Notes under the pieces: generated by a model
Told to the model about the DNA's origin: nothing
The model's database searches: none
The model's input: the letters and a program-made list of their open reading frames with translations, nothing else
In this document: positions 25,389 to 34,428 of the stretch, piece by piece
Numbering within the stretch: the stretch's first letter is position 1
How the letters are laid out: every line of letters begins with the position of its first letter
DNA from: Planctomycetaceae bacterium
Lineage (GTDB): Bacteria > Planctomycetota > Phycisphaerae > UBA1845 > UTPLA1
Direction of reading: 5' to 3'
NCBI GenBank assembly: GCA_011525745.1
Contig: WYBU01000056.1
Span: 1 to 53,215 of the forward strand
Length of the DNA stretch: 53,215 nucleotides
Program-made: the position numbers and the translations under genes

Positions 25389-26626
25389 GCAAGTCGTCCA
25401 CTGGCGAAAGACTGACGCTGCGCGCCGCGGCCGAGGAAATCGTGCGTACGCTCCGCGACGCCGGACACGAAGCGCTGTTCGCCGGCGGCTGCGTCCGCGA
25501 CCTCCTGCTGAACAGCCCCCCCACCGACATCGACGTGGCCACCAGTGCCCGTCCCGAGCAGGTGCTGAAGCTGTTCCGACGCACTCGCGCGGTCGGTAAG
25601 CAGTTCGGCGTCGTGCTCGTGCGGCGCGGCGGACACGAGATCGAGGTGGCCACATTTCGCACCGACGCGTCGTACAGCGACGGCCGCCATCCCGACGCCG
25701 TGCATTACGGCACTGCCCGCGAGGACGCCCAGCGGCGCGATTTCACGATCAACGGCATGTTTTTCGATCCGCTCGATCTGCGAGTCATCGACTACGTCGA
25801 GGGGCAGCGCGACCTCCAACGGCGCGTCGTGCGGGCCATCGGCGATCCGCGGCAGCGATTCGCCGAGGACCACCTGCGGCTGCTGCGGGCGGTTCGCTTT
25901 GCCGCCCGGCTCGGCTTCGACATCGACCCGGCGACGTGGGAGGCGGTGTATGAGACGGCCCCGATGCTGCGGCGCGTCAGCGCCGAGCGCATCGCCGACG
26001 AACTCTCGCGCATGCTGACGGCGGCGACGCGCTGCCGTGCCTGGGAGCTGCTGGCGAAGTCGCGTCTGGTTGAACACCTGTGGCCCGGCGCCGAACGCCT
26101 GGCCGGCCGCGTCGGTCGGATCGCCGCCCTACTGGCCCCGCTTCCGGATGAGGTCTCGTTCGAACTGGTGTTGGCGATCCTCGCCCTGCCGGATTCCGAC
26201 GAAGCCCGCGCCGTGTGCGATGCGCTGCGCGCCAGCAACGCCGTCAAGCGCAGCGTCGTGTGGCTGGTTGATCACCACGCCGATCTGGAGCGGCCCGAGG
26301 GCGTCAGTGTGGCACGATTGAAGCGGTTGATGGCTGATCCGGCTTTCGACGAACTGCTGCTGCTGTTGCGCGCCCGGTTGCTGGCGGACGGGCGGGGGGA
26401 TGATGTGTGGCGCGTGATGCGCGATCGGACCGGGGCCATTGCTCCGCGGGACGTAGCCCCCCCACCGCTGCTGACGGGCGATGATCTGATCGCGATGGGC
26501 GTGCCGCCGGGGCCGCGTTACAAGCGGATTCTGGATGCGGTCTATGATGCTCAGCTCAACGGCGAGATCGCCGATTCGGATGCCGCCGCGGCGATGGCGC
26601 GCACGCTGGTCGCCGCAATGAATTGA
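25385..26626 (+). CDS. cca: CCA tRNA nucleotidyltransferase (class II)
   Basis: This 413-residue enzyme adds or repairs the 3' CCA of tRNA, or is a related poly(A) polymerase. Motifs of the class II nucleotidyltransferase head are FAGGCVRDLLL near residue 32, the metal-binding TDIDVAT (DxD) near 45, and RRDFTINGMFFD near 118. The neck motif LRLLRAVRFAARLGFDI follows, with the RNA-binding body ADELSRML after it. The C-terminal part (290-413) is helical and less conserved. CCA-adding enzyme and poly(A) polymerase cannot be separated surely by sequence; CCA addition is likelier next to rsmD. It overlaps rsmD by 4 nt (ATGA). Confidence 0.9.
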   Translation: MSKSSTGERLTLRAAAEEIVRTLRDAGHEALFAGGCVRDLLLNSPPTDIDVATSARPEQVLKLFRRTRAVGKQFGVVLVRRGGHEIEVATFRTDASYSDGRHPDAVHYGTAREDAQRRDFTINGMFFDPLDLRVIDYVEGQRDLQRRVVRAIGDPRQRFAEDHLRLLRAVRFAARLGFDIDPATWEAVYETAPMLRRVSAERIADELSRMLTAATRCRAWELLAKSRLVEHLWPGAERLAGRVGRIAALLAPLPDEVSFELVLAILALPDSDEARAVCDALRASNAVKRSVVWLVDHHADLERPEGVSVARLKRLMADPAFDELLLLLRARLLADGRGDDVWRVMRDRTGAIAPRDVAPPPLLTGDDLIAMGVPPGPRYKRILDAVYDAQLNGEIADSDAAAAMARTLVAAMN

Positions 26627-26753
26627 ACGACGCGCGCATGCGGGCGGGCGCGTCCCATCATACGCGACCCGACGGTGCTGCGGCTCGTTACTCCTCTTCA
26701 GGACAATGCCGCGAGCAGCCTCCGACCGGTCCTTTGGAAACGCGAGTCAGATA

Positions 26754-26791
26754 GTATTCTAGAATACCTGTATTCTAGAATTATAGAATAC
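26754..26791. repeat. AT-rich palindromic island, copy 2
   Basis: It contains the perfect palindrome GTATTCTAGAATAC (26754-26767) followed by GTATTCTAGAAT-TATAGAATAC (26770-26791). The latter is nearly the reverse complement of part of copy 1 at 23852-23871. Confidence 0.85.
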
Positions 26792-26872
26792 TGTTTTACT
26801 GGTAATCGTTCCCCACTGACCGTGCCTTCGCGTACCCGCGCTTCCTCACCCATTTGAACGGGCGCCTTACAG

Positions 26873-26945
26873 AGCCAAGCCCTGCCGAGGCGCGACGCTC
26901 CCCAGAATCGGGCCGTTTTCGCGCGAGAGATTGACCATGCCGCCC
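26873..26945. repeat. Inverted-repeat element B, copy 1
   Basis: About 75 bp with arms of the type GCCAAGCCCTCGCG and GCGAGGGCTTGGCC, here diverged (GCCAAGCCCTGCCGAGG ... GCGCGAGAGATTGACCATGC). Related copies are at 30235, 33083, 36021, 38578 and 46591. Confidence 0.65.
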
Positions 26946-27023
26946 TTCATGTAATGGCGCAGGCTTTTCCTGTGCGGTTCCTTAGCCGTTGAACAAAACC
27001 TCTCGGCCGCGGACCATGCCACC

Positions 27024-28829
27024 ATGACTCGCCGCATTGCCTACAACCCCAATCAGATTCTGCCCGAAGGGACGCTGATCGTGACGCGTGTGCCTATTGC
27101 CGAAATCGGCGGGAACCGCCGGCGTTCGGCGGGGGCAGTCGGCGAAATCGTCAAGTCGCCGCTCGATCACACGCACTCGTATAGCGTGCGCTTCGCCGAC
27201 GGCGTTGAGGTCGCCCTGCGGCGGTCCCAGTTCGCCGTGTTCAAGGAGTCGCTGCGCGACATGATCTGGTCCGCGGCGGACGCGCTGGACGACTTCGACC
27301 TGATGGATCACGTTGTTTTCCGGTGCGTCGTCGGCTCGCGCGCTTACGGCCTGGCGCAGGACACGTCCGACACCGATCGCCGCGGCATCTATCTTCCGCC
27401 GGCGCGGATGCACTGGTCGCTCTACGGCGTTCCGGAGCAGCTCGAGAACCCCGAGACCGAGGAATGCTACTGGGAGCTTCAGAAGTTCCTGACGCTGGCG
27501 CTGAAGGCCAATCCCAACGTGCTGGAGTGCCTGTACACTCCGCTCGTCGAGCACGTCGCGCCGCCGGCGCGCGAGTTGATCGACATGCGCGCGGCGTTTC
27601 TTTCGAAGCTGATCCACCAGACTTACAACGGCTACGTGCTCAGCCAGTTCAGGAAGATCGCCGCCGGCATCAGAAACCGGCGGCAAATCAAGTGGAAGCA
27701 CGCCATGCACCTGGTCCGCCTGCTGCTGGCCGGGATTACGGCGCTGCGCGAGGCGTACGTGCCCGTGGCGGTCGACGAGCATCGCGACCGGCTGCTGGCC
27801 ATTCGCCGCGGCGAAGTGCCGTGGAACGAGGTCGACGCCTGGCGACTCGAACTGCATCGGCGCTTCGATGAGGAATACGATCGTACCGCCCTGCCCGATC
27901 GGCCGGACTATCAGCGCGCTAACGCGTTGCTGATTCGCGCGCGGCACATGGCGTTGGATCGCACCGTCGGCGATTCCGCTCCGTGCATCGTCGCCGCCGA
28001 AATCGCTCCCGCCAAGGCCGCGCCCGAAATGCCGGCCGGAGCGATCGACGAGGCGGCGCTGCCGTTTCTGCGGGAAGCCGTGGCCGGTTACGAGTATCCG
28101 CTTCTGTTTGCCACGATCAGCGGCGCACACCTGTACGGCTTCCCATCCGCCGATTCGGACTACGACCTGCGCGGCGTGCACGTGCTGCCGTTGCGTCACA
28201 TGTTGGGCCTGGATGTACGCGACGAGACGATGGAACGCTCGTCCGCATCCAAAGGCGTCGAATTGGACCTGGTGACGCACGACGCGGCCAAGTTCTTCCG
28301 GATGCTGCTCAAGAAAAACGGCTACGTGCTCGAGCAGGTGTTCTCGCCGCTCGTGCTGCACACGACGCCCAAGCATGAGGAGCTGAAGGAGATCGCGCGC
28401 GGCTGCCTCACGCGGCATCATGCCCACCACTACCTCGGATTCAGCCGCACGCAGTGGACGCTGTTCGACAAGGACCGTCGGCTCAAGCCGTTGCTCTACG
28501 TATACCGCGTGCTCCTGACGGGCATTCACCTCATGCGCTCGGGCGAAGTCGAAGCCAATCTGGAGCGATCGAACCAGCGGTTCCGTTTGTCGTACATTGA
28601 CGATCTGATCGCCCGCAAGCGGGGCGGCGCCGAGTCGCAGGCGATTGACGACATCGCGTTCGAGTTTCAGGAGCGAGAGTTTCAGCGGCTGTCGGCGGAG
28701 CTGAAAACGGCCCACGCCGAAAGCCGTCTGCCGGAAAAGCCCGCGCGACGCGATTCGCTGAACGATCTCCTTGTTCGACTTCGGCTCCGCGACGGTACGA
28801 TATCCCGACACGACGCGCCGGCCCCGTGA
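27024..28829 (+). CDS. Tandem RlaP-type (polymerase beta-like) nucleotidyltransferase fusion
   Basis: This is a 601-residue protein. Residues 1-80 form a small beta-rich domain (SYSVRFADGVEVALRRSQFAVF). Then come two copies of a polymerase-beta-type nucleotidyltransferase of the RlaP/YcgL class (PF10127, COG3541, from memory). The first has GSRAYGLAQDTSDTDRRGIY (residues 104-123), the second SGAHLYGFPSADSDYDLRGVH (366-386). Each shows the GS/GA start and the two metal-binding aspartates. Each is followed by helices of the type PNVLECLY/NGYVLEQVFSPLV and a YLGFSRTQW or YVLSQFRK segment. Single-domain relatives are predicted to act in RNA repair; a natural tandem in one chain is unusual. It is preceded by cca and followed by pepT, whose ribosome-binding site lies 35 bp past its stop. 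Confidence 0.85.
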   Translation: MTRRIAYNPNQILPEGTLIVTRVPIAEIGGNRRRSAGAVGEIVKSPLDHTHSYSVRFADGVEVALRRSQFAVFKESLRDMIWSAADALDDFDLMDHVVFRCVVGSRAYGLAQDTSDTDRRGIYLPPARMHWSLYGVPEQLENPETEECYWELQKFLTLALKANPNVLECLYTPLVEHVAPPARELIDMRAAFLSKLIHQTYNGYVLSQFRKIAAGIRNRRQIKWKHAMHLVRLLLAGITALREAYVPVAVDEHRDRLLAIRRGEVPWNEVDAWRLELHRRFDEEYDRTALPDRPDYQRANALLIRARHMALDRTVGDSAPCIVAAEIAPAKAAPEMPAGAIDEAALPFLREAVAGYEYPLLFATISGAHLYGFPSADSDYDLRGVHVLPLRHMLGLDVRDETMERSSASKGVELDLVTHDAAKFFRMLLKKNGYVLEQVFSPLVLHTTPKHEELKEIARGCLTRHHAHHYLGFSRTQWTLFDKDRRLKPLLYVYRVLLTGIHLMRSGEVEANLERSNQRFRLSYIDDLIARKRGGAESQAIDDIAFEFQEREFQRLSAELKTAHAESRLPEKPARRDSLNDLLVRLRLRDGTISRHDAPAP

Positions 28830-28879
28830 TCGAGTGCAACTACGGCGGCGCCTCGTTTGCTGTAAAGGAGCAACAGCGC

Positions 28880-30136
28880 ATGCCATCGCTGCTTGATCGC
28901 TTCCTGCGTTACGTCGCCATCGACTCTCAGGCCCGCGAGGATGCGGGGACCTACCCCAGCACGCCGGGGCAACTCGTGCTCGGCCGCATGCTGGTGGATG
29001 AGCTGCGGGCCATCGGACTGAACGACGCCAGCATCGACGAACACGGCATCGTAATGGCCTCGATTCCCGCGTCGAAGGGCGTATCGGCCGATGTGCCCGT
29101 CATCGCCTGGCTGGCACACGTCGACACGTCCCCGGAGACCAGCGGCAAAGACGTGAAGCCGATCGTCCATCGCGAATATCGCGGCGGCGACATTACGCTG
29201 CCGGGCGATCCGAGCCGCGTCATCCGCGTGGCCGACAACCCCGACTTGACCAGGCTGCACGGCAAGACGATCGTGACGTCCGACGGCACGACGCTGCTGG
29301 GCGCCGACGACAAATCGGGCATCGCCGCCATCATGACCGCCGCGGAACATCTGATGAGCCATCCCGATGCGCCGCGCGGACGCGTGCGCATTTGCTTCAC
29401 GTGCGACGAGGAGATCGGCCACGGCGTTGATCACATCGACCTCAAGCGGCTCGACGCGGCGGTCGCCTACACGCTCGACGGCAGCGGCAGCGGTTCGATC
29501 GACTGCGAAACGTTTTCCGCCGATCTGGCAATCGTCACGGTCCACGGCGTCAACACGCATCCCTCGGAAGGCAAAGGGCGAATGGTCAATGCCGTGCGGA
29601 TTCTCGGCGATTTTCTGTCGCGGATGCCGTGGCAGAGGATGTCGCCCGAGACGACCGACGGCCGCGACGGATTCCTGCACCCCTACGTCATCGAGGGCGG
29701 CGTGGCCCGCGCGACCGCGCGGGTGCTGCTGCGCGATTTCGAAACCGCCCGGCTGGCCGAACAAGCCGATCTGCTGCGTTCGATTTCGGTGGCGTTGCAG
29801 CGTGAGCATCCGCGGGCGCGGATCGAGATTGATATCAAGAAGCAGTACCGCAACATGGGCGACGGGCTTGCGAAAGAGCCGCGGGCCGTGGCGTACGCCG
29901 AGGAGGCGATGAAGCGCCTCGGCATCGAGCCGCGGCGAGAGATCATCCGAGGCGGCACCGACGGCTCGCGCCTGACCGAGATCGGATTGCCGACGCCCAA
30001 CCTGGCCACCGGCGAGCACAATCCGCATTCGCCGCTGGAGTGGACCTGCGTCGAGGAAATGCAGATGGCGGCGGACGTGCTGGTTTCGCTGGCCGGGGTG
30101 TGGGCGCGGCCTGGCGAGACCGCGCGTCCCGGCTGA
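28880..30136 (+). CDS. pepT: Peptidase T (tripeptide aminopeptidase)
   Basis: This 418-residue M20 metallopeptidase releases N-terminal residues from tripeptides in the cytoplasm. Zinc-ligand motifs are AWLAHVDTSPE (H and D) near residue 79, LLGADDKSGIAAI near 140 and FTCDEEIGHG near 173 (catalytic Glu and ligand). HPSEGKGRMVNAV falls in the dimerisation domain, and EHNPHSPLEW gives the last histidine ligand near 386. These are typical of PepT rather than PepV or DapE. The start is the ATG at 28880, nine nt after AAAGGAG; the frame is open back to 28826, overlapping the upstream nucleotidyltransferase, but that start is unlikely. It is probably co-transcribed with the upstream gene. Confidence 0.93.
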   Translation: MPSLLDRFLRYVAIDSQAREDAGTYPSTPGQLVLGRMLVDELRAIGLNDASIDEHGIVMASIPASKGVSADVPVIAWLAHVDTSPETSGKDVKPIVHREYRGGDITLPGDPSRVIRVADNPDLTRLHGKTIVTSDGTTLLGADDKSGIAAIMTAAEHLMSHPDAPRGRVRICFTCDEEIGHGVDHIDLKRLDAAVAYTLDGSGSGSIDCETFSADLAIVTVHGVNTHPSEGKGRMVNAVRILGDFLSRMPWQRMSPETTDGRDGFLHPYVIEGGVARATARVLLRDFETARLAEQADLLRSISVALQREHPRARIEIDIKKQYRNMGDGLAKEPRAVAYAEEAMKRLGIEPRREIIRGGTDGSRLTEIGLPTPNLATGEHNPHSPLEWTCVEEMQMAADVLVSLAGVWARPGETARPG

Positions 30137-30234
30137 ACCAAACCGCGACCGTCAGGGAGCGGAGGCGCATCGGTAACATGAACCTTGCAGGAATGACTGG
30201 TGCATTTTGGCCCCCTTCAGGCGGCATACGGCTC

Positions 30235-30312
30235 AACATGGCCAGGTCCTCGCGAAGCATGTTCTTCTGCAATTCCCGGGGCCGCTTGCGCGAGGGCTTG
30301 ACCATGCCCCCC
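30235..30312. repeat. Inverted-repeat element B, copy 2
   Basis: It lies 99 bp after the pepT stop. Arms are GGCCAGGTCCTCGCG and GCGCGAGGGCTTGACC. It shares TTCTNCAAATTCCCGGG-like middle sequence with copy 3. Confidence 0.75.
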
Positions 30313-30435
30313 GTTGTGAAATTGTCCCGGTTCTTTCCCAGAGAATGTCAGGCGGTCGCCCGCACATCGCGGCGGCGCCGCATCTTGAAGGACGACGTAA
30401 GCCCGCCTGTTCGTCGATATGAGCGGAGGTGAATC

Positions 30436-31218
30436 GTGCGCGCCATTCTGAAACCAAAGTTGGTGCTGATCCTGGCGGCACTGTGCGGCTGCCGTGCCGG
30501 GAGCGCGTTTCCCGAGCCAAAGCTGGTTGATCTGACACATCCCTTCAACGACCGGACGATCTACTGGCCCACGGCGCGGCAGTTCGACCTTCAGCGCGTC
30601 GCGTATGGTCGCAGCGCGGCAGGACACTGGTACGCGTCCAACGACTTCTGTGCATCGGAGCACGGCGGCACGCACCTCGATGCGCCGATCCACTTCGCCG
30701 AAGGCCGGCGCACCACGGCGGATATTCCGTTGTCGCAGCTCGTCGGCCCGGCGCGGGTCATCGACATCCGCTCGAAGTGCGACGCGAACCGCGATTATCT
30801 GCTGACGCCCGACGATATTGTCGAGCATGAGCGGCATTACGGTCGCATCGAGCCGGGAGACGTCGTGCTGATTCACACCGGCTTCGGCCGCTTCTATCCC
30901 GATGCGAAGCGGTATCTCGGCAGCGACGTGCGCGGCCGGACGGACGAACTTCACTTTCCCGGCATCGGTGAGGCCGCTGCGCGGCTGCTGGTCGAGCGGC
31001 GAGTCGACATGGTCGGTCTGGACACGGCCAGCCTGGACCACGGTCCGTCGCGCAGTTTCATCGCGCATCAGGTACTCAACGGGGCGGATATTCCGGGGCT
31101 GGAAAACGTCGCCAATCTCGAACGTCTGCCGCCGCGCGGCGCGACGATCATCGCACTCCCCATGAAAATCGAGGGCGGCAGCGGCGCCCCGTGCCGCATC
31201 GTGGCCGTCATGCCCTGA
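30436..31218 (+). CDS. Cyclase family protein (kynurenine formamidase-like), exported
   Basis: This is a 260-residue protein. An N-terminal signal ends in LAALCGCRAG, a probable lipobox, so the enzyme may be a lipoprotein. The metal motif HGGTHLDAPIHF (HxGTHxDxPxH) near residue 76 defines the cyclase/kynurenine formamidase-like amidohydrolase family. VLIHTGFGRFY and MVGLDTASLDHG also fit. Family members hydrolyse N-formylkynurenine or cyclic amides and esters; the substrate here is unknown and the exported location is unusual for a kynurenine pathway enzyme. The start is the GTG at 30436, six nt after GGAGGT. It is followed after 193 bp by an unrelated flavoprotein. Confidence 0.85.
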   Translation: MRAILKPKLVLILAALCGCRAGSAFPEPKLVDLTHPFNDRTIYWPTARQFDLQRVAYGRSAAGHWYASNDFCASEHGGTHLDAPIHFAEGRRTTADIPLSQLVGPARVIDIRSKCDANRDYLLTPDDIVEHERHYGRIEPGDVVLIHTGFGRFYPDAKRYLGSDVRGRTDELHFPGIGEAAARLLVERRVDMVGLDTASLDHGPSRSFIAHQVLNGADIPGLENVANLERLPPRGATIIALPMKIEGGSGAPCRIVAVMP

Positions 31219-31410
31219 AAGCAAACGTGGAACAGACCGGATCAAGCGTGGCCGACGACGCAAATGGGATGACGCTTTCGGGCTCTCGTTGTCCCACCGC
31301 CTATCGCTTCGTCGCTTTCGATGTCCCCATCGTTCAGCCTCCCGGTGCGGCCGCATTCGCCGCCTGCGAGCCTTGACCCGCCGGCGCGCCGCCCCTTTGA
31401 TGCAGGCGCC

Positions 31411-33027
31411 ATGCCGTTGATCGTCTGCGACATCACGATGCCGCTGGCCGAATCGGAACAGCGCCTGCCGGATTACGTCGCGCGGCGGCTGCGCGTTCCG
31501 CCCGAGGCCATCCGCGCTTACGCCGTCGTGCGCCGGGCCATCGACGCGCGGCGGCGCGATGACATTCAGCGCGTCTACAACGTCGAAGTCGCCTTGCATG
31601 GCGGAAGCAAGGCCGAACGCCGCGCCGTCGCGCGACGCCGCCGACCGGACGTGCGCCCGTTGAAAACGATCACCGCGCCCCCTCCGCGGCCCGGCACGAG
31701 CCCCCTGCCGCATCGCCCCATCATCGTCGGCTTCGGCCCGGCCGGTATGTTCGCCGCGCTGCACCTGGCGCGGTTGGGTTACGCGCCGCTGGTGCTGGAG
31801 CGCGGGCGCGAGGTGCGCACGCGGCATCGCGACATCATGCACCGCTTCTACCGGCTGCACGACTTCGATCCCGAGAGCAACCTGCTCTTCGGCGAAGGGG
31901 GCGCCGGGGCATACAGCGACGGAAAGCTTTACACGCGCATTCGCGACGAACGCGTCGGCGACGTGCTCGCCACTCTGTACCACTTCGGCGCAAAACCCGA
32001 AATCCTGACCGACGCCCATCCCCACATCGGCAGCGACAAGTTGCCCGGCATCTGCCGGCGAATGCGGATGGCGATCGAGGCGGCCGGCGGCGAGGTGCGG
32101 TTTGGCGCGCGGCTCGACGACGTCGAGATCGCCGACGGCCGCGTCAGCGCGGTTCGCGTCGGCGAGCAGCGCATCGCCGTAAGCGTTCTGCTGCTGTGCA
32201 TCGGCCATTCGGCACGCGACACGGTGCGGCTGCTGGCACAGCGCGGCGTGCGCGTCGAGGCCAAGCCGTTTCAGTTCGGCGTGCGGATCGAGCATCCGCA
32301 GGAACTGGTCGATCGCTGGCAATACGGCCCGATGTGCGGGCACGTCGCGCTGCCGCCGGCGGAGTACTGGATCAAGGCCCGCGGCGCGGCCGGTCCCGCC
32401 GGCGACGTCTTTAGCTTCTGCATGTGCCCCGGCGGGATGATCCTGCCGACGAACGAACGAGCCGGACTGATCGCGACCAACGGCGCTTCGCGCTCGTCGC
32501 GATCGGGAAAGTTCGCCAACAGCGGACTCGTGGCGACGATCCGGCCCGAGGCGTTCGGCGGCGATCCGCTGGCGGGGCTGGACTACATCGAACGGTGGGA
32601 GCGCGCGGCGTTCGAGCTCGCCGGGGGCGACTACGCGGCGCCGGCGCAGCGGGCGAGCGATTATCTGGCGAGCCGAGCGTCCGATGGAACGCTGACGACG
32701 ACCTATCCGCTGGGCGGACGATGGCGCGACCTGCGGGCCATCCTCCCTGACTTCGTCGCCGATGCGCTGGCCCGGGCGCTGCCGGTTTTCGATCGCAATC
32801 ACCCCGGCTACGCAGGCGCCGATGCGATCGTCACCGGTCCGGAATCTCGTGCGTCGTCACCCGTTCGATTGCCGCGAAATACCGAAACGCTGGAGTCCGC
32901 CAACGTCGCCGGACTGTACCCTGTGGGTGAAGGCGCCGGCTATGCCGGCGGCATCATCTCCGCCGCCGTCGACGCCCTGCGTGCCGCCGAGAAGATCGCG
33001 GCGCTTTACGCCCCGATCCTGCGATAG
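31411..33027 (+). CDS. FAD-dependent oxidoreductase, COG2509 type
   Basis: This 538-residue flavoprotein begins with a helical N-terminal domain (about 1-95, VPPEAIRAYAVVRRAIDARR) typical of COG2509. The FAD-binding Rossmann motif IIVGFGPAGMFAALHLARLG follows near residue 107, with the second dinucleotide segment VLERGREVRTRHRDI. FGEGGAGAYSDGKLYTR, FSFCMCPGGMILP and GEGAGYAGGIISAAVDALRA are conserved family blocks, the last binding FAD at the C-terminus. The catalytic role is not known; the family is often annotated as an NAD(FAD)-utilising dehydrogenase. I chose the ATG at 31411 (MPLIVCDITM), where similarity begins, over the open frame from 31321. It has no operon partner. Confidence 0.88.
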   Translation: MPLIVCDITMPLAESEQRLPDYVARRLRVPPEAIRAYAVVRRAIDARRRDDIQRVYNVEVALHGGSKAERRAVARRRRPDVRPLKTITAPPPRPGTSPLPHRPIIVGFGPAGMFAALHLARLGYAPLVLERGREVRTRHRDIMHRFYRLHDFDPESNLLFGEGGAGAYSDGKLYTRIRDERVGDVLATLYHFGAKPEILTDAHPHIGSDKLPGICRRMRMAIEAAGGEVRFGARLDDVEIADGRVSAVRVGEQRIAVSVLLLCIGHSARDTVRLLAQRGVRVEAKPFQFGVRIEHPQELVDRWQYGPMCGHVALPPAEYWIKARGAAGPAGDVFSFCMCPGGMILPTNERAGLIATNGASRSSRSGKFANSGLVATIRPEAFGGDPLAGLDYIERWERAAFELAGGDYAAPAQRASDYLASRASDGTLTTTYPLGGRWRDLRAILPDFVADALARALPVFDRNHPGYAGADAIVTGPESRASSPVRLPRNTETLESANVAGLYPVGEGAGYAGGIISAAVDALRAAEKIAALYAPILR

Positions 33028-33082
33028 GGCCTCGACCAGAAAAGCGTAATTCAAGTGCCGCGCTCGCGCGGTGCGCGCCTCA

Positions 33083-33155
33083 ACGCGGCCAAGCCGTCGC
33101 GCGATGCGTTTCTCCAAATACCCAGGCCCCACTTGCGCGAGGGCTTGTCCGTGCC
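33083..33155. repeat. Inverted-repeat element B, copy 3
   Basis: It starts 56 bp after the flavoprotein stop. Arms are GCGGCCAAGCCGTCGCGCGA and TTGCGCGAGGGCTTGTCCGTGC. The central part reads TTTCTCCAAATACCCAGG. Confidence 0.75.
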
Positions 33156-33230
33156 ACGCCGGCACATGGTGCAACCTGTTTTCTGACGCTCCTTGACGGC
33201 AGTGCGACCGTAGGCCGATGGCTGACGGCT

Positions 33231-33274
33231 CAAACAGAACGACCGTGCGGAACACTCATCGTCCCGCACGGTCG
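33231..33274 (-). terminator. Rho-independent terminator of the Spy/CpxP-like gene
   Basis: A perfect 11-bp stem (CGACCGTGCGG at 33240-33250, CCGCACGGTCG at 33264-33274) lies 34 bp beyond the minus-strand stop at 33309. On the minus strand it is followed by TTCTGTTTG. Confidence 0.65.
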
Positions 33275-33308
33275 CCATGATTTCGCGTCAACAATTCGCG
33301 CGGCCGTT

Positions 33309-34211
33309 TCAGCCGCCGGTCTTTTCCTTCGTGTCCTGATCCTTCTGATCGGCGCCTTCGTTCGGCTGACCCTTCAGGTCCGCGCCGCCCGGCTGTTCCA
33401 GCGCGCCCTTGCCGCCGCGCTCGCGGCCGGGCGGGCGGCGGAGGCGGTTGTCGGACATTTCACGCAGCAACGAAACCTGTTCCTGTGTCAGCTCCTTCAT
33501 GACATCCGAGTTCAACTGACGAACCACTTCAAGCCGCTTGGCCGGCCCGAGTTTTTCGGCCTCGAGGATGTCAACCTTGAACCGCGTAAAGATGGCGTCG
33601 ATCTTGGCCTTTTGCTCCGGCCCCAGCTCCAGCCGCGACACGGCGCGTTCCAACTCGCGAGGGTCAATCCGCAACATGTCGCTCAGACCCTGCCGCTCGC
33701 GCTCCATCTCGCGGAACAGCACCTGCTGATCGGGATTGAGGATCGACAGGATCTTCTTGTTCAGCGCCAGCCGGGACTGCATCATCTGCTCGCGCCGATC
33801 CTCGTTCCACTTCTTCAGTTCGGCCTGTACCTTGTCGATCTCGGCCTGATCGCCGCTCTGACGCGCCGCCTGCATGCGCTCGCGCAGGCCACGAAACTCC
33901 TCGTTGAACGCGTCACCCGTTTCGCCGCGAAGTCGCCGCTGTTCGTTGTAGTGTCGAACCATCATGTCAGAAAGCTCACGCTTCTGTTCTTCCGACAAAT
34001 TCAGCTTGGCCGCCATGCGATCGACGAGCGGACCAGGCCCCTGCTCCAGCCGCGGACCAGGGCCTTCACCCTGAATACCGGGCCGCGCGCCGGGTTGTGC
34101 CGGCCGGGGCGGCGGGTTCTGACCGTCGTCACCCAACGCGGGCGTGGTGGCCGCAATTAGAAACAGGCTTGCCAGAAGGGCACACATCCAGCAGAACGTA
34201 CGGGCTTTCAC
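33309..34211 (-). CDS. Spy/CpxP-like periplasmic protein
   Basis: This is a 300-residue protein. A signal peptide (TFCWMCALLASLFLIAATTPALG) is followed by a proline-rich linker (residues 30-65) and then helical segments rich in E, R, K and Q. The segment MAAKLNLSEEQKRELSDMMVRHYNEQRR matches the LTxxQ-type helix of Spy/CpxP chaperones. The repeats LNPDQQVLFREME and LGPEQKAKIDAIF extend it. Such proteins bind unfolded or stressed envelope proteins; here it is longer than Spy and ends in a hydrophilic tail. The GTG start at 34211 has GGAGGAG about 8 nt upstream, better than the far-upstream frame at 34277. It is monocistronic, with a terminator at 33231-33274. Confidence 0.7.
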   Translation of the reverse strand: MKARTFCWMCALLASLFLIAATTPALGDDGQNPPPRPAQPGARPGIQGEGPGPRLEQGPGPLVDRMAAKLNLSEEQKRELSDMMVRHYNEQRRLRGETGDAFNEEFRGLRERMQAARQSGDQAEIDKVQAELKKWNEDRREQMMQSRLALNKKILSILNPDQQVLFREMERERQGLSDMLRIDPRELERAVSRLELGPEQKAKIDAIFTRFKVDILEAEKLGPAKRLEVVRQLNSDVMKELTQEQVSLLREMSDNRLRRPPGRERGGKGALEQPGGADLKGQPNEGADQKDQDTKEKTGG

Positions 34212-34428
34212 GATGATCTCCTCCAAGATTCGCAACCGGACAAAGCGGTTTAGAACAAGAAATACCCAGACCGACACACGTCCTTTTACACGAAAGGCGC
34301 GTTAAGATTGCATAACGCACACGCCAACCGGGTTATTCCATCCTATCCTTATCGGCTGATTGGGACCACGGCTGCGGCAATGATAGAATAGCCCCCAGCG
34401 CTGGCCAGGAACGTAAGTCCTTGTCCCC

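Larger units (their letters stand above)
26627..27023. other. 0.4 kb gap with AT-rich palindromes and an inverted repeat element
   Basis: No gene is seen. It contains AT-rich island copy 2 (26754-26791) and inverted-repeat element B copy 1 (26873-26945). Confidence 0.5.
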
